Shown one piece after another: positions 8,921-17,248 of a stretch of DNA of 64,000 bases. Positions within the stretch are counted from its first letter, which is position 1, and the number at the start of each line of letters is the position of its first letter. A program made the position numbers and the translations under genes. The notes beneath the pieces were generated by a model that saw only the letters and a list, made by a program, of their open reading frames with translations, was not told where the DNA came from and did not search any database. Origin of the DNA: Zoogloeaceae bacterium G21618-S1 (GTDB lineage: Bacteria; Pseudomonadota; Gammaproteobacteria; Burkholderiales; Rhodocyclaceae); NCBI GenBank assembly GCA_027214125.1, contig JAPWHF010000007.1:124001-188000 (forward strand), given 5' to 3'.

Positions 8921-10846
8921 ATGTCCGACGCGCCCAGCGCCCAAGCAGAGAAGATGAATTTTCAGGCCGAGGTGAAGCAGCTGCTGCACCTGATGATCCA
9001 CTCGCTGTATTCGAACCGCGAGATTTTCCTGCGAGAACTGATTTCCAATGCTTCCGACGCCTGCGACAAGCTGCGCTTCGAGGCGCTCGACAAGGCCGAG
9101 TTGTTCGAAGGCGATGGCGAGCTGAAGATCCGTATCCGTTTCGACGCCGAGGCCAAGACGGTGACGGTCGCCGACAACGGTATCGGCATGAACCGCGATG
9201 AGGTCATCACCAACCTGGGCACCATCGCCAAGTCGGGCACCAAGGAATTCTTCGGTCAGCTCACTGGCGACCAGAAAAAAGATGCGCATCTGATCGGCCA
9301 GTTCGGCGTGGGCTTTTACTCCGCCTTTATCGTGGCCGATCGCGTGACCGTGCGCACCCGCCGCGCCGGCCTGGCCAGTGCTGAGGGCGTGCAGTGGGAA
9401 TGCGCAATGACCGGCGACACCGCCGGCGAGTATCAGGTCGAGCCCATCGACAAGGCCGAGCGCGGCACCGAGATCACCCTGCATTTGCGCGAAGGCCAGG
9501 AAGACCTGCTCAGCGGCTGGAAGCTGCGTGAGCTGGTGCGCAAGTACTCCGATCACATCGTCCAGCCCATCGTGATGACGAAAGAGAAGTGGGACGAGGA
9601 GAAGGGCGCGCAAGTGGCCACCGACGAGGAAGAAACCGTCAACCAGGCCAACGCCCTGTGGGCGCGCCCGCGCAATGAGATCACCGACGAGGAATACACC
9701 GCTTTCTACAAGCACGTGGGCCATGACTTCCAGGAGCCGCTCGCCTGGACGCATGCCAAGGTGGAAGGGCGTCACGAATACACCCAGCTGCTTTACATCC
9801 CGGGCAACGCGCCTTTCGACATGTGGGATCGTAACGCCCGCCACGGTATCAAGCTGTATGTGCGCCGCGTATTCATCATGGACGACGCCGAGAAACTGAT
9901 GCCGATGTATCTGCGCTTCGTGCGCGGGGTGGTCGATTCGGCCGACCTGCCGCTCAACGTGTCGCGCGAGATCCTGCAAGAGTCGAAAGACATCGACACG
10001 CTGCGCGCCGGCTGCACCAAGAAAGTCCTCGGCCTGCTCGAAGACCTGGCCAAGAACGACGCCGAGAAATACACCACCTTCTGGAAAGCCTTCGGCAATG
10101 TGCTGAAGGAGGGCGTGGGTGAAGATGCTGCCAACCGCGAGAAGATCGCCGGCTTGTTGCGCTTCGCCTCGACCAACGCCGATACGCCGGAAGAGATCGT
10201 TACGCTGGCCGACTACATCGGCCGTATGAAGGAAGGTCAGGAGAAGATCTACTACGTCACCGCCGAAACCTTCAACGCCGCCAAGAACAGCCCGCATCTC
10301 GAGGTGTTCCGCAAGAAAGGCATCGAAGTGCTGCTGTTGTCCGACCGGGTGGACGAGTGGGTGATCGGCTACCTCACCGAGTTTGACGGCAAGTCACTGC
10401 AGTCGGTCGCCAAGGGCGGGGTTGATCTGGGTGCGCTGGAAGACGAGGCCGAGAAGAAGGAAGTCGAGAAGCTGGCCGACGAGTACAAGGATCTGCTCGA
10501 ACGCGTCAAGGCCAGCCTCGGCGAGCGGGTCAAGGATGTGCGTGTGACGCATCGCCTGACCGATTCGCCCGCCTGCCTCGTGGCCGATGAGCACGACATG
10601 GGCATGAACCTGGCGCGCATCCTCAAGGCAGCGGGTCAGGAAGCGCCGTCGAGCAAGCCGATCATGGAGTTGAATCCGACGCACCCGGCGGTGCAGCGGC
10701 TCAACACCGAGACCACGCATTTTGACGATTGGGCATCAGTCCTGTTCGACCAGGCCGTGCTGGCCGAAGGCGGCACGCTGGATGATCCGGCGACCTTCGT
10801 CAAGCGCACCAACGCCTTGATGCTGGCATTGAGCAGCGCGCAGTAA
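8921..10846 (+). CDS. htpG: Molecular chaperone HtpG (bacterial Hsp90)
   Basis: An ATP-dependent Hsp90-family chaperone acting as a cytoplasmic homodimer with DnaK and other clients. The 641-residue protein has the GHKL ATPase domain at its N-terminus with [18 protein letters not shown], the nucleotide-binding DNGIGM, and [13 protein letters not shown], then the middle domain with the catalytic-loop segment [10 protein letters not shown], and the C-terminal dimerisation domain. The start at 8921 ([18 protein letters not shown]) has a GGAGA box and follows the heat-shock promoter. The length is normal for bacterial HtpG. It is a single-gene unit followed by a long inverted repeat. Confidence 0.97.
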   Translation: MSDAPSAQAEKMNFQAEVKQLLHLMIHSLYSNREIFLRELISNASDACDKLRFEALDKAELFEGDGELKIRIRFDAEAKTVTVADNGIGMNRDEVITNLGTIAKSGTKEFFGQLTGDQKKDAHLIGQFGVGFYSAFIVADRVTVRTRRAGLASAEGVQWECAMTGDTAGEYQVEPIDKAERGTEITLHLREGQEDLLSGWKLRELVRKYSDHIVQPIVMTKEKWDEEKGAQVATDEEETVNQANALWARPRNEITDEEYTAFYKHVGHDFQEPLAWTHAKVEGRHEYTQLLYIPGNAPFDMWDRNARHGIKLYVRRVFIMDDAEKLMPMYLRFVRGVVDSADLPLNVSREILQESKDIDTLRAGCTKKVLGLLEDLAKNDAEKYTTFWKAFGNVLKEGVGEDAANREKIAGLLRFASTNADTPEEIVTLADYIGRMKEGQEKIYYVTAETFNAAKNSPHLEVFRKKGIEVLLLSDRVDEWVIGYLTEFDGKSLQSVAKGGVDLGALEDEAEKKEVEKLADEYKDLLERVKASLGERVKDVRVTHRLTDSPACLVADEHDMGMNLARILKAAGQEAPSSKPIMELNPTHPAVQRLNTETTHFDDWASVLFDQAVLAEGGTLDDPATFVKRTNALMLALSSAQ

Positions 10847-10850
10847 ACAC

Positions 10851-10878
10851 CATGGCCGACCCCGCGGGGTCGGCCATG
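10851..10878 (+). terminator. Inverted repeat after htpG, likely terminator
   Basis: A perfect 28-bp palindrome centred at 10864/10865 (two arms of CATGGCCGACCCCG type) starts five bases after the htpG stop and is followed by TTTGCT. The short T run makes termination plausible but not certain; the structure works on either strand. Confidence 0.65.
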
Positions 10879-10889
10879 TTTGCTCTCGA

Positions 10890-10923
10890 CCGCCCCGGCG
10901 CGCCTGTAGCGGCGCCGGGGCGG
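10890..10923. terminator. GC-rich hairpin between convergent genes
   Basis: A perfect 12-bp stem CCGCCCCGGCGC / GCGCCGGGGCGG with a 10-base loop sits between htpG and the convergent PEP-CTERM gene, seven bases beyond that gene's stop. It has no T tract on either strand, so it may act as a transcript-end stabiliser rather than an intrinsic terminator. Confidence 0.5.
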
Positions 10924-10930
10924 TTGTACG

Positions 10931-11629
10931 TCAACGTCGGCTGCGACGACGAGCGATGAAACCCATCAAGCCCAGGCCGGACAGCATCAGGGCGTAGGAT
11001 TCCGGCTCCGGCACTGCGGCAGCGAATTGGATGCTGGCGTGGTCCGGTGCGCTGATGCGCAGCTCGTCGATCCAGAAGTCGGTGCGATCCGACGTTCCGC
11101 CGGAGGTCATGCTGTAGAGGCGGGCCTCGATGACCAGCCCGTCGGTGGCGCCACCATCGAAGGTCCATGTGTTGCTGAGCTCGCTCCAGCCGTTGCCGTC
11201 GGTGTAGGTGTTGCTGCCGCCGGCCGTTTTCACATAGCTGTTGATGTCACTGGCGTCGGCATAGTGCCCCCAGATACGCAGCGACGGGTTGTTGCCGGCC
11301 GAGGTGTCGTAGCCCCAGAAGCGGGCGCTGACAACGTCGCCGGAGCTCAGGCCGGTCACAAAGGCGAGATAGGCCTGGGGCGTGCCGCTCAGCGGTGTTT
11401 CGGCGATATGCAGGAACTGGGTGCCCGAGTGCGCACCGCTTACGTTGTAGGGGCCGGCGCCGTCGCTGCCGGACTGCGCGCCGCTGACATTGCTTGCATC
11501 GGCCACGTTGCCGTAGCTGCCGAGAATCGTGCCGACGCCATCTTCCCAGCCGTAGTCGACGGTCTGGATTGCGTGGGCCTGGCTGGCGGCGAGCGCCACG
11601 GCGGTGGTGATCAGGGTTTTGACGAGCAT
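10931..11629 (-). CDS. PEP-CTERM sorting domain protein (exported, unknown function)
   Basis: A 232-residue secreted protein with a signal peptide (MLVKTLITTAVALAASQAHA), a Gly/Ser/Thr-rich beta-type body, and a C-terminal PEP-CTERM sorting signal: VPEPESYAL, a hydrophobic helix, and RRRSRR. Such signals are recognised by an exosortase (EpsH/XrtA) and are typical of exopolysaccharide-producing gram-negatives. The exosortase itself is not in this window. The central domain (about 30-200) resembles a carbohydrate-binding or jelly-roll fold in composition, but I recognise no named family. The start is supported by an AGGAG box. It is divergent from a second PEP-CTERM gene. Confidence 0.85.
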   Translation of the reverse strand: MLVKTLITTAVALAASQAHAIQTVDYGWEDGVGTILGSYGNVADASNVSGAQSGSDGAGPYNVSGAHSGTQFLHIAETPLSGTPQAYLAFVTGLSSGDVVSARFWGYDTSAGNNPSLRIWGHYADASDINSYVKTAGGSNTYTDGNGWSELSNTWTFDGGATDGLVIEARLYSMTSGGTSDRTDFWIDELRISAPDHASIQFAAAVPEPESYALMLSGLGLMGFIARRRSRR

Positions 11630-11906
11630 GAAGTTCTCCTGCGGGATCGGAGCCAAGAACTGGCCATTGGGGGTGCCGCCATCTTCGCTGTCGTGTTTTT
11701 CACGTCGACACGCGCCAGAACGGCAGGTAATGGCTACATCGGACTAATCACGGCGCAGACAATGTCATATGCTGATGGCGTTTTTGTGTCCGTTCGTTGC
11801 GGATAGCTCGATCGGATCACTGCATGGGCGCAGTGGCGCCGCCGGCGTGTCATTACTTGCCGGTCAAATGTGGTTTCTTGCCGTACTGTTCGATCAGGAG
11901 TGTTCA

Positions 11907-13784
11907 ATGTTTCCGTTTCGCTTGAAGCCGATTGTGTGCGTGTGTCTGGCGTGTTTTGGCGCCTCATCCCATGCCTTGACCATTGGTGAGATCCAGGGCG
12001 AAAGCCATTTATCCGCCTATCAGGGGCAAACCGTTGGTGGTGTTGATGGCATTGTTACCGCCATCGATTTACATGGTTTCTGGATGCAGGACCTGCTGCC
12101 CGATGGCAACGCGCTGACCTCGGACGGTATCTATGTGTTCACCAACAGCCGGGGGCGGCCGACGGTCGGTGACCGCGTGCTGGTCAGCGGTCGGGTAGAC
12201 GAATACCGCCCCGGCGGGGCAGCGACGAACCTGAGCATCACCGAACTGAACGCCAGTTTCGGCGCGCACGCCTGGACGCTGCAGTCGAGCGGCAACGCCT
12301 TGCCGGCCGCCATCCAGATCGGCAACGGCGGCTTGCTGGCGCCGACCACGGCTATTGCGCCAGATGTGGGCAATGTCGAGACCAGCGGGCAACGCCTTGC
12401 ACCGAGTCTGTACGCGATGGACTTCTATGAGAGTCTTGAAGGCATGCGGGTCAGCATGGGCTCGGCCGCCGTGGTGGGGCCGAATGCCAAGTACGGCGAG
12501 ATTGCCGTGATCTCGCATGACCAGCTCGGAGCCACACTGAGCAGTGCGCGTGGCGGCGCCACTGTGCAAAGCGATAATTTCAATCCGCACCGGCTGATTC
12601 TCGACGATGCCTTGCGGAGCACACCGATCGTCAATGTTGGCGATTCACTGGCCAATGTCACCGGTGTGATTCACTACAGCTTCTCCAACTACAAGCTCAA
12701 CCTTACCGACGAGCCGACGGTCATTGCTGGAAATTTACTGCCGGAAGTGCTTGCACCGGTGGCATCGAACCGTCTGGCGATTGCCTCGTACAACGTTGAG
12801 AACCTGGGGGGCAATGCGGCGCAGTCGCGATTCGACAGCATCGCCGGACAGATCATCGGCAACCTCGGTTCGCCGCAACTCATCGCCTTGCAGGAGGTGC
12901 AGGACAACAACGGCGCGACGGACAATGGCACTACCGCGTCGGACACGTCGCTGGAACGCCTCACCCAGGCTGTTCGCGATGCTGGTGGTCGCGACTACGG
13001 CTATGTGGTGATCGACCCGGTCAACAAGGCCGATGGCGGCCAGCCGGGTGGCAACATCCGCAATGCGTACCTGTACGACAAAAGCGTGGTCAGCTTCGCC
13101 GGCGCGGTGGGTGGTGCCACCGAGGCCGTCGGCGTGCTGCCCGACGGGACGCTGAGCCTCGACGCCGGCCGTGTCGACCCGAATAATCCGGCCTTTGTCG
13201 ACAGTCGCAAACCGCTGGCCGCGCAGTTCCGGATCAATGGCGAAAACTTTGTGCTGGTGAACAACCACTTCAGCTCAAAGGGCGGCGACGAACCGCTGTT
13301 TGGACCGGATCAGGCGCCGGAGCGCGGCAGTGAAGCGGCGCGCACCGCCCAGGCGCAGGCGGTGGCAAATTTCGTGGGTGACCTGCTGGCGGCCGATGCC
13401 GGTGCAAAGTTGATCGTGCTGGGCGATCTGAACGACTTCCAGTTTGCCGATACGCTGGCGCCGCTGACGAGCGCCGGGCTGATCAATCTGACCGACATCT
13501 TGCCGGAGGGCGAGCGCTATACCTATATCTATGAGGGCAACGCGCAGGCGCTCGATCACATGTTCGTGTCGGCCGCGTTGCTGGCCAACGGCTCGTTGAA
13601 CTACGACATCGTCCATGCCAATGCGGAATTTGCCAACCAGATTTCGGACCACGACCCGTTGTTGCTGACAATTGCCATGCCGGTGCCGGAGCCCGAAACC
13701 TATGCGCTGATGCTAGGGGGGCTGGGAGTGCTTGGCGCGATCGGGCGCCGTCGGCACCGGCGCCGGGCATTGCCGGCGCGCTGA
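11907..13784 (+). CDS. ExeM/NucH-like extracellular endonuclease with PEP-CTERM anchor
   Basis: A 625-residue exported nuclease. It has a signal peptide (about 1-24), an OB-like N-terminal domain of the ExeM type (about 25-130, with DGIVTAIDLHGFWMQD), an EEP catalytic domain from about residue 290 with ASYNVENL, ALQEVQDNNG, VNNHFSSKGG, LGDLNDFQ and the terminal SDHDPLLL, and finally a PEP-CTERM signal VPEPETYAL plus helix and Arg-rich tail. Related ExeM/EddB enzymes degrade extracellular DNA in biofilms. Here exosortase sorting would retain it at the surface or matrix. The start at 11907 has a CAGGAG box; the frame extends to 11769 without one. Confidence 0.88.
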   Translation: MFPFRLKPIVCVCLACFGASSHALTIGEIQGESHLSAYQGQTVGGVDGIVTAIDLHGFWMQDLLPDGNALTSDGIYVFTNSRGRPTVGDRVLVSGRVDEYRPGGAATNLSITELNASFGAHAWTLQSSGNALPAAIQIGNGGLLAPTTAIAPDVGNVETSGQRLAPSLYAMDFYESLEGMRVSMGSAAVVGPNAKYGEIAVISHDQLGATLSSARGGATVQSDNFNPHRLILDDALRSTPIVNVGDSLANVTGVIHYSFSNYKLNLTDEPTVIAGNLLPEVLAPVASNRLAIASYNVENLGGNAAQSRFDSIAGQIIGNLGSPQLIALQEVQDNNGATDNGTTASDTSLERLTQAVRDAGGRDYGYVVIDPVNKADGGQPGGNIRNAYLYDKSVVSFAGAVGGATEAVGVLPDGTLSLDAGRVDPNNPAFVDSRKPLAAQFRINGENFVLVNNHFSSKGGDEPLFGPDQAPERGSEAARTAQAQAVANFVGDLLAADAGAKLIVLGDLNDFQFADTLAPLTSAGLINLTDILPEGERYTYIYEGNAQALDHMFVSAALLANGSLNYDIVHANAEFANQISDHDPLLLTIAMPVPEPETYALMLGGLGVLGAIGRRRHRRRALPAR

Positions 13785-13788
13785 ACGC

Positions 13789-15345
13789 TCAGCCTGCCGG
13801 TTTGGGCGACTCAGGTGGTGCGGTTGCGTCGTCAGCCGAGGGCGGTGCGTCATCAGCCGAGGGCGGTGCGTCGTCAGCCGGGGGCGTTGCGTCGGTCGGT
13901 GTTGGATGAGGTGGGTCGTGTTCTGCGGTGACGGTTTCCGGTTCAGTCGGACTTTCACCCGCGGCGGCTTTGCGCTCTTTCTCCTCATGCGTCAGGCGCT
14001 TGAGGATGTCAATCGCCAGCGCATCGTAGAGCGGCACAGGCGCGACCGAACGCGAGAAACCCTGGGCAACCACGGCCGCGCTCATGAGAGGCAGCAACAT
14101 CTGGTGGTTCGCCGTCATTTCCATGACGATGACAAAAGAGGTGATCGGCGACTGGGTAATGCCGGCCAGAAAGGCTACAGTGCCCAGCACCAGAATGGCC
14201 GGGTTGTGGTCAATGCCGAGCATCAGGGCGACGTTGGCACCGAGACCGGCGCCGATGGCCAGTGCCGGGGCAAAAATGCCGCCGGGAATGCCGCTGATAA
14301 ACGCGATCCAGATCACTGCCGCTTTGGCGAACATGAAGTAGATCGGCAGGCCGGTTGTGCCTTCGAGCGCCGCTTTTGATTCGGCATAGCCGGTGCCCCA
14401 GGTCATGCCGCCGGTGGATAAGCCAATGATCGCGGTAGCCAGACCGCAGGCTGCGGCAAAAGCGACTGGGCGGTCGTGTTTGAACAAACCGATGCGGCCT
14501 GGCAGCGCGCGCGAGGAGGCAATCAACAGACGCGTGGAAATGCCGCCGGCCAGACCACCAAGCACCCCACACAGGAGGACCGGCCAGAGCCCCTCGGGCC
14601 ATCCGACGGCGGCCGGTGTGCGGCCGAAGTAGGTGTAGTTGCCCAGCGTGGCCAGTGACATCAGACCGGCAAAGATCACGGCCACCAGCGTGGTGCTGTT
14701 GGCGCGAAAGGCACGGTAGCGTGACAGTTCTTCGATGGCGAACATGATGCCGCCCAGCGGCGTGTTGAATGCCGATGCCACGCCAGCGCCGCCGCCCGCG
14801 ACGATCAGATCTTTGGTGGGGGCGATCCGGCCGTTTTTACGTTTGCCGCTGATCAGGTTGAGAATCGACGCACCCACTTGCACGGACGGGCCTTCACGTC
14901 CGATGGAGGCGCCGGAGAGGAGACCGATCAGGGTGAGTGAAATTTTGCCGAAGATGATTCGCGGCGACAGCAGACGCTTGCGGATGGCGCTGTCTTCGGT
15001 CAGCGACGCGGCAATGGCCTGCGGGATGCCGCTGCCTTCGCAGCCCGGGAAGAAGCGTCGGGTGAGCCAGATGATCAGTGCAAAGCCGGCGGGCGCGATG
15101 ATCAGACTGGCCCACCAGGCCAGATGGACGACCTCGCGGTGAATTTCGATGGCAAGGTCGGCGCCGATGGCAAACACAATGGCGGCCAGGCCGGCAAGTA
15201 GTGCGATACCAACGAACAGGATCCGGTTTTGCCAGCGGCCGAACGACAGCCAGGGCAAGGCAAAACGAAAACCTTTACGCGTGAATTGGGTCAAGGCGCG
15301 GAATTTTCCGCCCGAAGCGTTATCGGAGGAGCCGTTATTCGGCAT
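13789..15345 (-). CDS. ClC-family chloride channel / Cl-/H+ antiporter
   Basis: A 518-residue ClC membrane protein with about a dozen or more membrane helices. The Cl- selectivity motifs are all present: GSGIPQ at 104-109, GREGPS with the gating Glu151, and GIFAPALAIG. The proton-pathway glutamate (Glu206 in FAIEE) indicates a Cl-/H+ exchanger rather than a pure channel. There is no C-terminal CBS pair. Instead the last ~60 residues are a charged, low-complexity tail containing repeated PPSADDA-type heptads. No strong ribosome binding site precedes the ATG at 15345. It converges with the nuclease gene with only 4 bp between stops. Confidence 0.92.
   Translation of the reverse strand: MPNNGSSDNASGGKFRALTQFTRKGFRFALPWLSFGRWQNRILFVGIALLAGLAAIVFAIGADLAIEIHREVVHLAWWASLIIAPAGFALIIWLTRRFFPGCEGSGIPQAIAASLTEDSAIRKRLLSPRIIFGKISLTLIGLLSGASIGREGPSVQVGASILNLISGKRKNGRIAPTKDLIVAGGGAGVASAFNTPLGGIMFAIEELSRYRAFRANSTTLVAVIFAGLMSLATLGNYTYFGRTPAAVGWPEGLWPVLLCGVLGGLAGGISTRLLIASSRALPGRIGLFKHDRPVAFAAACGLATAIIGLSTGGMTWGTGYAESKAALEGTTGLPIYFMFAKAAVIWIAFISGIPGGIFAPALAIGAGLGANVALMLGIDHNPAILVLGTVAFLAGITQSPITSFVIVMEMTANHQMLLPLMSAAVVAQGFSRSVAPVPLYDALAIDILKRLTHEEKERKAAAGESPTEPETVTAEHDPPHPTPTDATPPADDAPPSADDAPPSADDATAPPESPKPAG
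13821..13893 (-). repeat. 21-bp tandem repeat coding the ClC C-terminal tail
   Basis: Three consecutive 21-bp units (13831-13851, 13852-13872, 13873-13893), plus a half unit at 13821-13830, encode heptads of the type ADDAPPS. The first two full units differ by one base and the third by a few. The length is in frame, so copy-number change would lengthen or shorten the tail without disrupting the channel. Confidence 0.85.
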
Positions 15346-15467
15346 TCTGTTTATTTTTTGGGCCAGATGGGGGGTAAAAAGCGAGTGCGGTCAAGCTTAC
15401 CACGGTCAGCACCGCTATTTTATGCCGACCTCGCCCCTAGAGTGCTTCCAATAAGGCTGTTGGCGGG

Positions 15468-16064
15468 CTATTGACTGATGGCGAGCCACAGGGCCGTGCC
15501 GGCGAGTGCGAGGCCCATGACGCTGTCAAAGCTGCGACGGCGGACCGGATCCGCCAGGTGGTGGCGGATGGAGGATCCGGCGATTGCCCAGCACGCGATG
15601 CATGGCAGGTTGGCGATGGCCGACACCAGCGCCACTTGTGCAATGGCCGCTTCGGGCGTGAGGTTGGTTGGCAGAAAGGCGGCATTGATGGTCAGCGCCA
15701 TCATCCAGGCTTTCGGGTTCACCCACTGGAACAGGGCTGCACCAGCGAAGCTCGGCGGTTGGCCAGCGGCACTTTTCGCCAGACCAGGTTGCGGCCGCAG
15801 CAAGCGCAGCGCGAGCCAGAGCAGATAGCCGACCGCCAGTACGCGCATCACCACGGTGATGGTCGGATACTGGTGGATCAGCGTGGCAATGCCGGCGCCG
15901 ACCAGCGCGATCTGGACCGCCAGTCCGATGCTGATCCCGAGCATATGCGGGACTGTGGCACGAAAACCCGCGCTCGCGCCGGCGGTGGCGAGCATGATGT
16001 TGTTGGGCCCCGGTGTGATTGAGGCGATGAGGACGAAGCTCAGCAGGGGGATCAGCTCGAGCAT
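15468..16064 (-). CDS. LysE/RhtB-family amino-acid exporter
   Basis: A 198-residue inner-membrane protein of the usual LysE length with about six hydrophobic helices. The N-terminal ASITPGPNNIML is the family hallmark, followed by FRATVPHMLGISIGLAVQ and the FQWVNPKAWMM motif in the central part. Members export amino acids such as lysine, homoserine or threonine; the substrate is not determinable. The start at 16064 (MLELIPLLSF) is set by homology to the family N-terminus, with AAAGG upstream. The longer frame above it is antisense to the dehydrogenase gene. Confidence 0.88.
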   Translation of the reverse strand: MLELIPLLSFVLIASITPGPNNIMLATAGASAGFRATVPHMLGISIGLAVQIALVGAGIATLIHQYPTITVVMRVLAVGYLLWLALRLLRPQPGLAKSAAGQPPSFAGAALFQWVNPKAWMMALTINAAFLPTNLTPEAAIAQVALVSAIANLPCIACWAIAGSSIRHHLADPVRRRSFDSVMGLALAGTALWLAISQ

Positions 16065-16150
16065 GGCGAGACCTTTGGCAGTGTGTTTGTGGCAGTGTGC
16101 GCAAGGTAGGTAGTAAGGACCCGGCAAGCTTTGTCCGGCGGACGCGACGT

Positions 16151-16174
16151 TGGCCCGGTGACTTGACCGGGCCA
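16151..16174. repeat. Inverted repeat in the lysE/hbd divergent region
   Basis: A perfect 9-bp stem TGGCCCGGT / ACCGGGCCA with a six-base loop lies in the 210-bp region between the two divergent starts. It could be a regulator-binding site or a leader hairpin. No T tract follows. Confidence 0.5.
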
Positions 16175-16274
16175 GTTCTGTGTTTGGCAGATGCGACGAA
16201 CTGGGGTAGAGTTTCGCCATACGCAGCGGTATGGATGCGCTGCGTTCAGACAGCATCTTTTTGTGGAGAAGAGC

Positions 16275-17123
16275 ATGGATATCAAGAGAATCGGCGTGGT
16301 GGGTTCGGGCACCATGGGGAACGGAATTGCCCAGGCTTTCGCCGTTGCCGGTGTCAGCGTCGTGATGACCGACATTGCCCAGGCCGCATTGGACAAAGCC
16401 GTTGCGACGATATCGGGGAGCCTCGATCGCCTGATCAAGAAAGAGAAAATGACCGCCGAGGCCAAGCAGGCAGCGCTGGCGCTGCTCGAAACCTCCACCG
16501 ATCTGTCGGCCTTGTCGGATTGTGACCTGATTGTTGAGGCCGCCACTGAAAACCTCGACATCAAGCTCAAGCTGTTCGGCCAACTCGACCAAATCGCCCG
16601 CGCCGATGCCGTGCTTGCGTCAAATACCTCGTCCATCTCGATCACCAAGCTGGCCGCGGCGACTGGTCGCCCGGCGCAAGTGATCGGCATGCACTTCTTC
16701 AACCCTGTGCCGATGATGGCGCTGGTTGAGCTGATCCGTGGCCTGCAGACCAGCGACGCCACCTACGCGCTCACCGAGGCCGCCGTGGCCAAGGTCGGCA
16801 AGACGCCGGTGCAGGTGCGCAACAGCGCCGGATTCGTGGTCAATCGGATGCTGTGCCCGATGATCAACGAAGCGATCTTTACCCTGCAAGAGGGCTTGGC
16901 GTCGGCCGAGGACATCGACACCGCCATGAAGCTCGGCGCAAACCATCCCATCGGTCCGCTCGCGTTGTGCGACCTGATCGGGTTGGACGTGCAACTGGCG
17001 GTAATGCAGGTCTTGTTTGAAGGCTTCAAGGATCCGAAGTACCGTCCTGCGCCGTTGCTGGTCGAAATGGTCGAGGCCGGCTATCTTGGTCGCAAGACCG
17101 GCAAGGGCTTCTTCACCTACTAA
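16275..17123 (+). CDS. 3-hydroxybutyryl-CoA dehydrogenase
   Basis: A 282-residue NAD(P)-dependent 3-hydroxyacyl-CoA dehydrogenase that interconverts 3-hydroxybutyryl-CoA and acetoacetyl-CoA. It has the Rossmann motif [10 protein letters not shown] at residues 10-19, SNTSS around 116-120, the catalytic GMHFFNP (His140) with Glu152, and Asn190 in FVVNR, then the C-terminal helical domain ending [10 protein letters not shown]. The length and lack of an enoyl-CoA hydratase domain fit the short Hbd/PaaH form. The start at 16275 has a GGAGAAG box. It could feed the PHB cycle about 6 kb downstream, or serve in butanoate or aromatic degradation. Confidence 0.92.
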   Translation: MDIKRIGVVGSGTMGNGIAQAFAVAGVSVVMTDIAQAALDKAVATISGSLDRLIKKEKMTAEAKQAALALLETSTDLSALSDCDLIVEAATENLDIKLKLFGQLDQIARADAVLASNTSSISITKLAAATGRPAQVIGMHFFNPVPMMALVELIRGLQTSDATYALTEAAVAKVGKTPVQVRNSAGFVVNRMLCPMINEAIFTLQEGLASAEDIDTAMKLGANHPIGPLALCDLIGLDVQLAVMQVLFEGFKDPKYRPAPLLVEMVEAGYLGRKTGKGFFTY

Positions 17124-17135
17124 GTAGCTTGAATT

Positions 17136-17156
17136 CGCCCGGCGCAACGCCGGGCG
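17136..17156 (+). terminator. Hairpin after the hydroxybutyryl-CoA dehydrogenase gene
   Basis: A perfect 9-bp stem CGCCCGGCG / CGCCGGGCG with a three-base loop starts 12 bp after the stop codon. There is no T tract, so it may be a weak or factor-assisted terminator. A second small hairpin with a TTCG tetraloop lies at 17174-17189. Confidence 0.5.
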
Positions 17157-17248
17157 ATGCCTGTGTCACAAAAGGATTGTTCGCAATCCGTTATCATCAC
17201 GCCATATTTGACGCTGCACGCGTGTGCGGCCGTATCGTGGAGTGATTG

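Noticed and set aside
8792-10297. A long open frame on the minus strand continuing upstream of the methyltransferase, antisense to htpG
   Set aside because: It is a shadow of the htpG coding sequence in GC-rich DNA, composed of low-complexity residues, and the methyltransferase has a family-typical start at 8791.
11650-11690. A sigma-54 promoter for the PEP-CTERM gene (GGCAC-type -24 element on the minus strand)
   Set aside because: The GG to GC spacing is one base too long and the -12 element is poor.
13821-13893. Short direct repeats as a possible CRISPR array
   Set aside because: The units are contiguous without spacers and encode an in-frame heptad repeat in the ClC tail.
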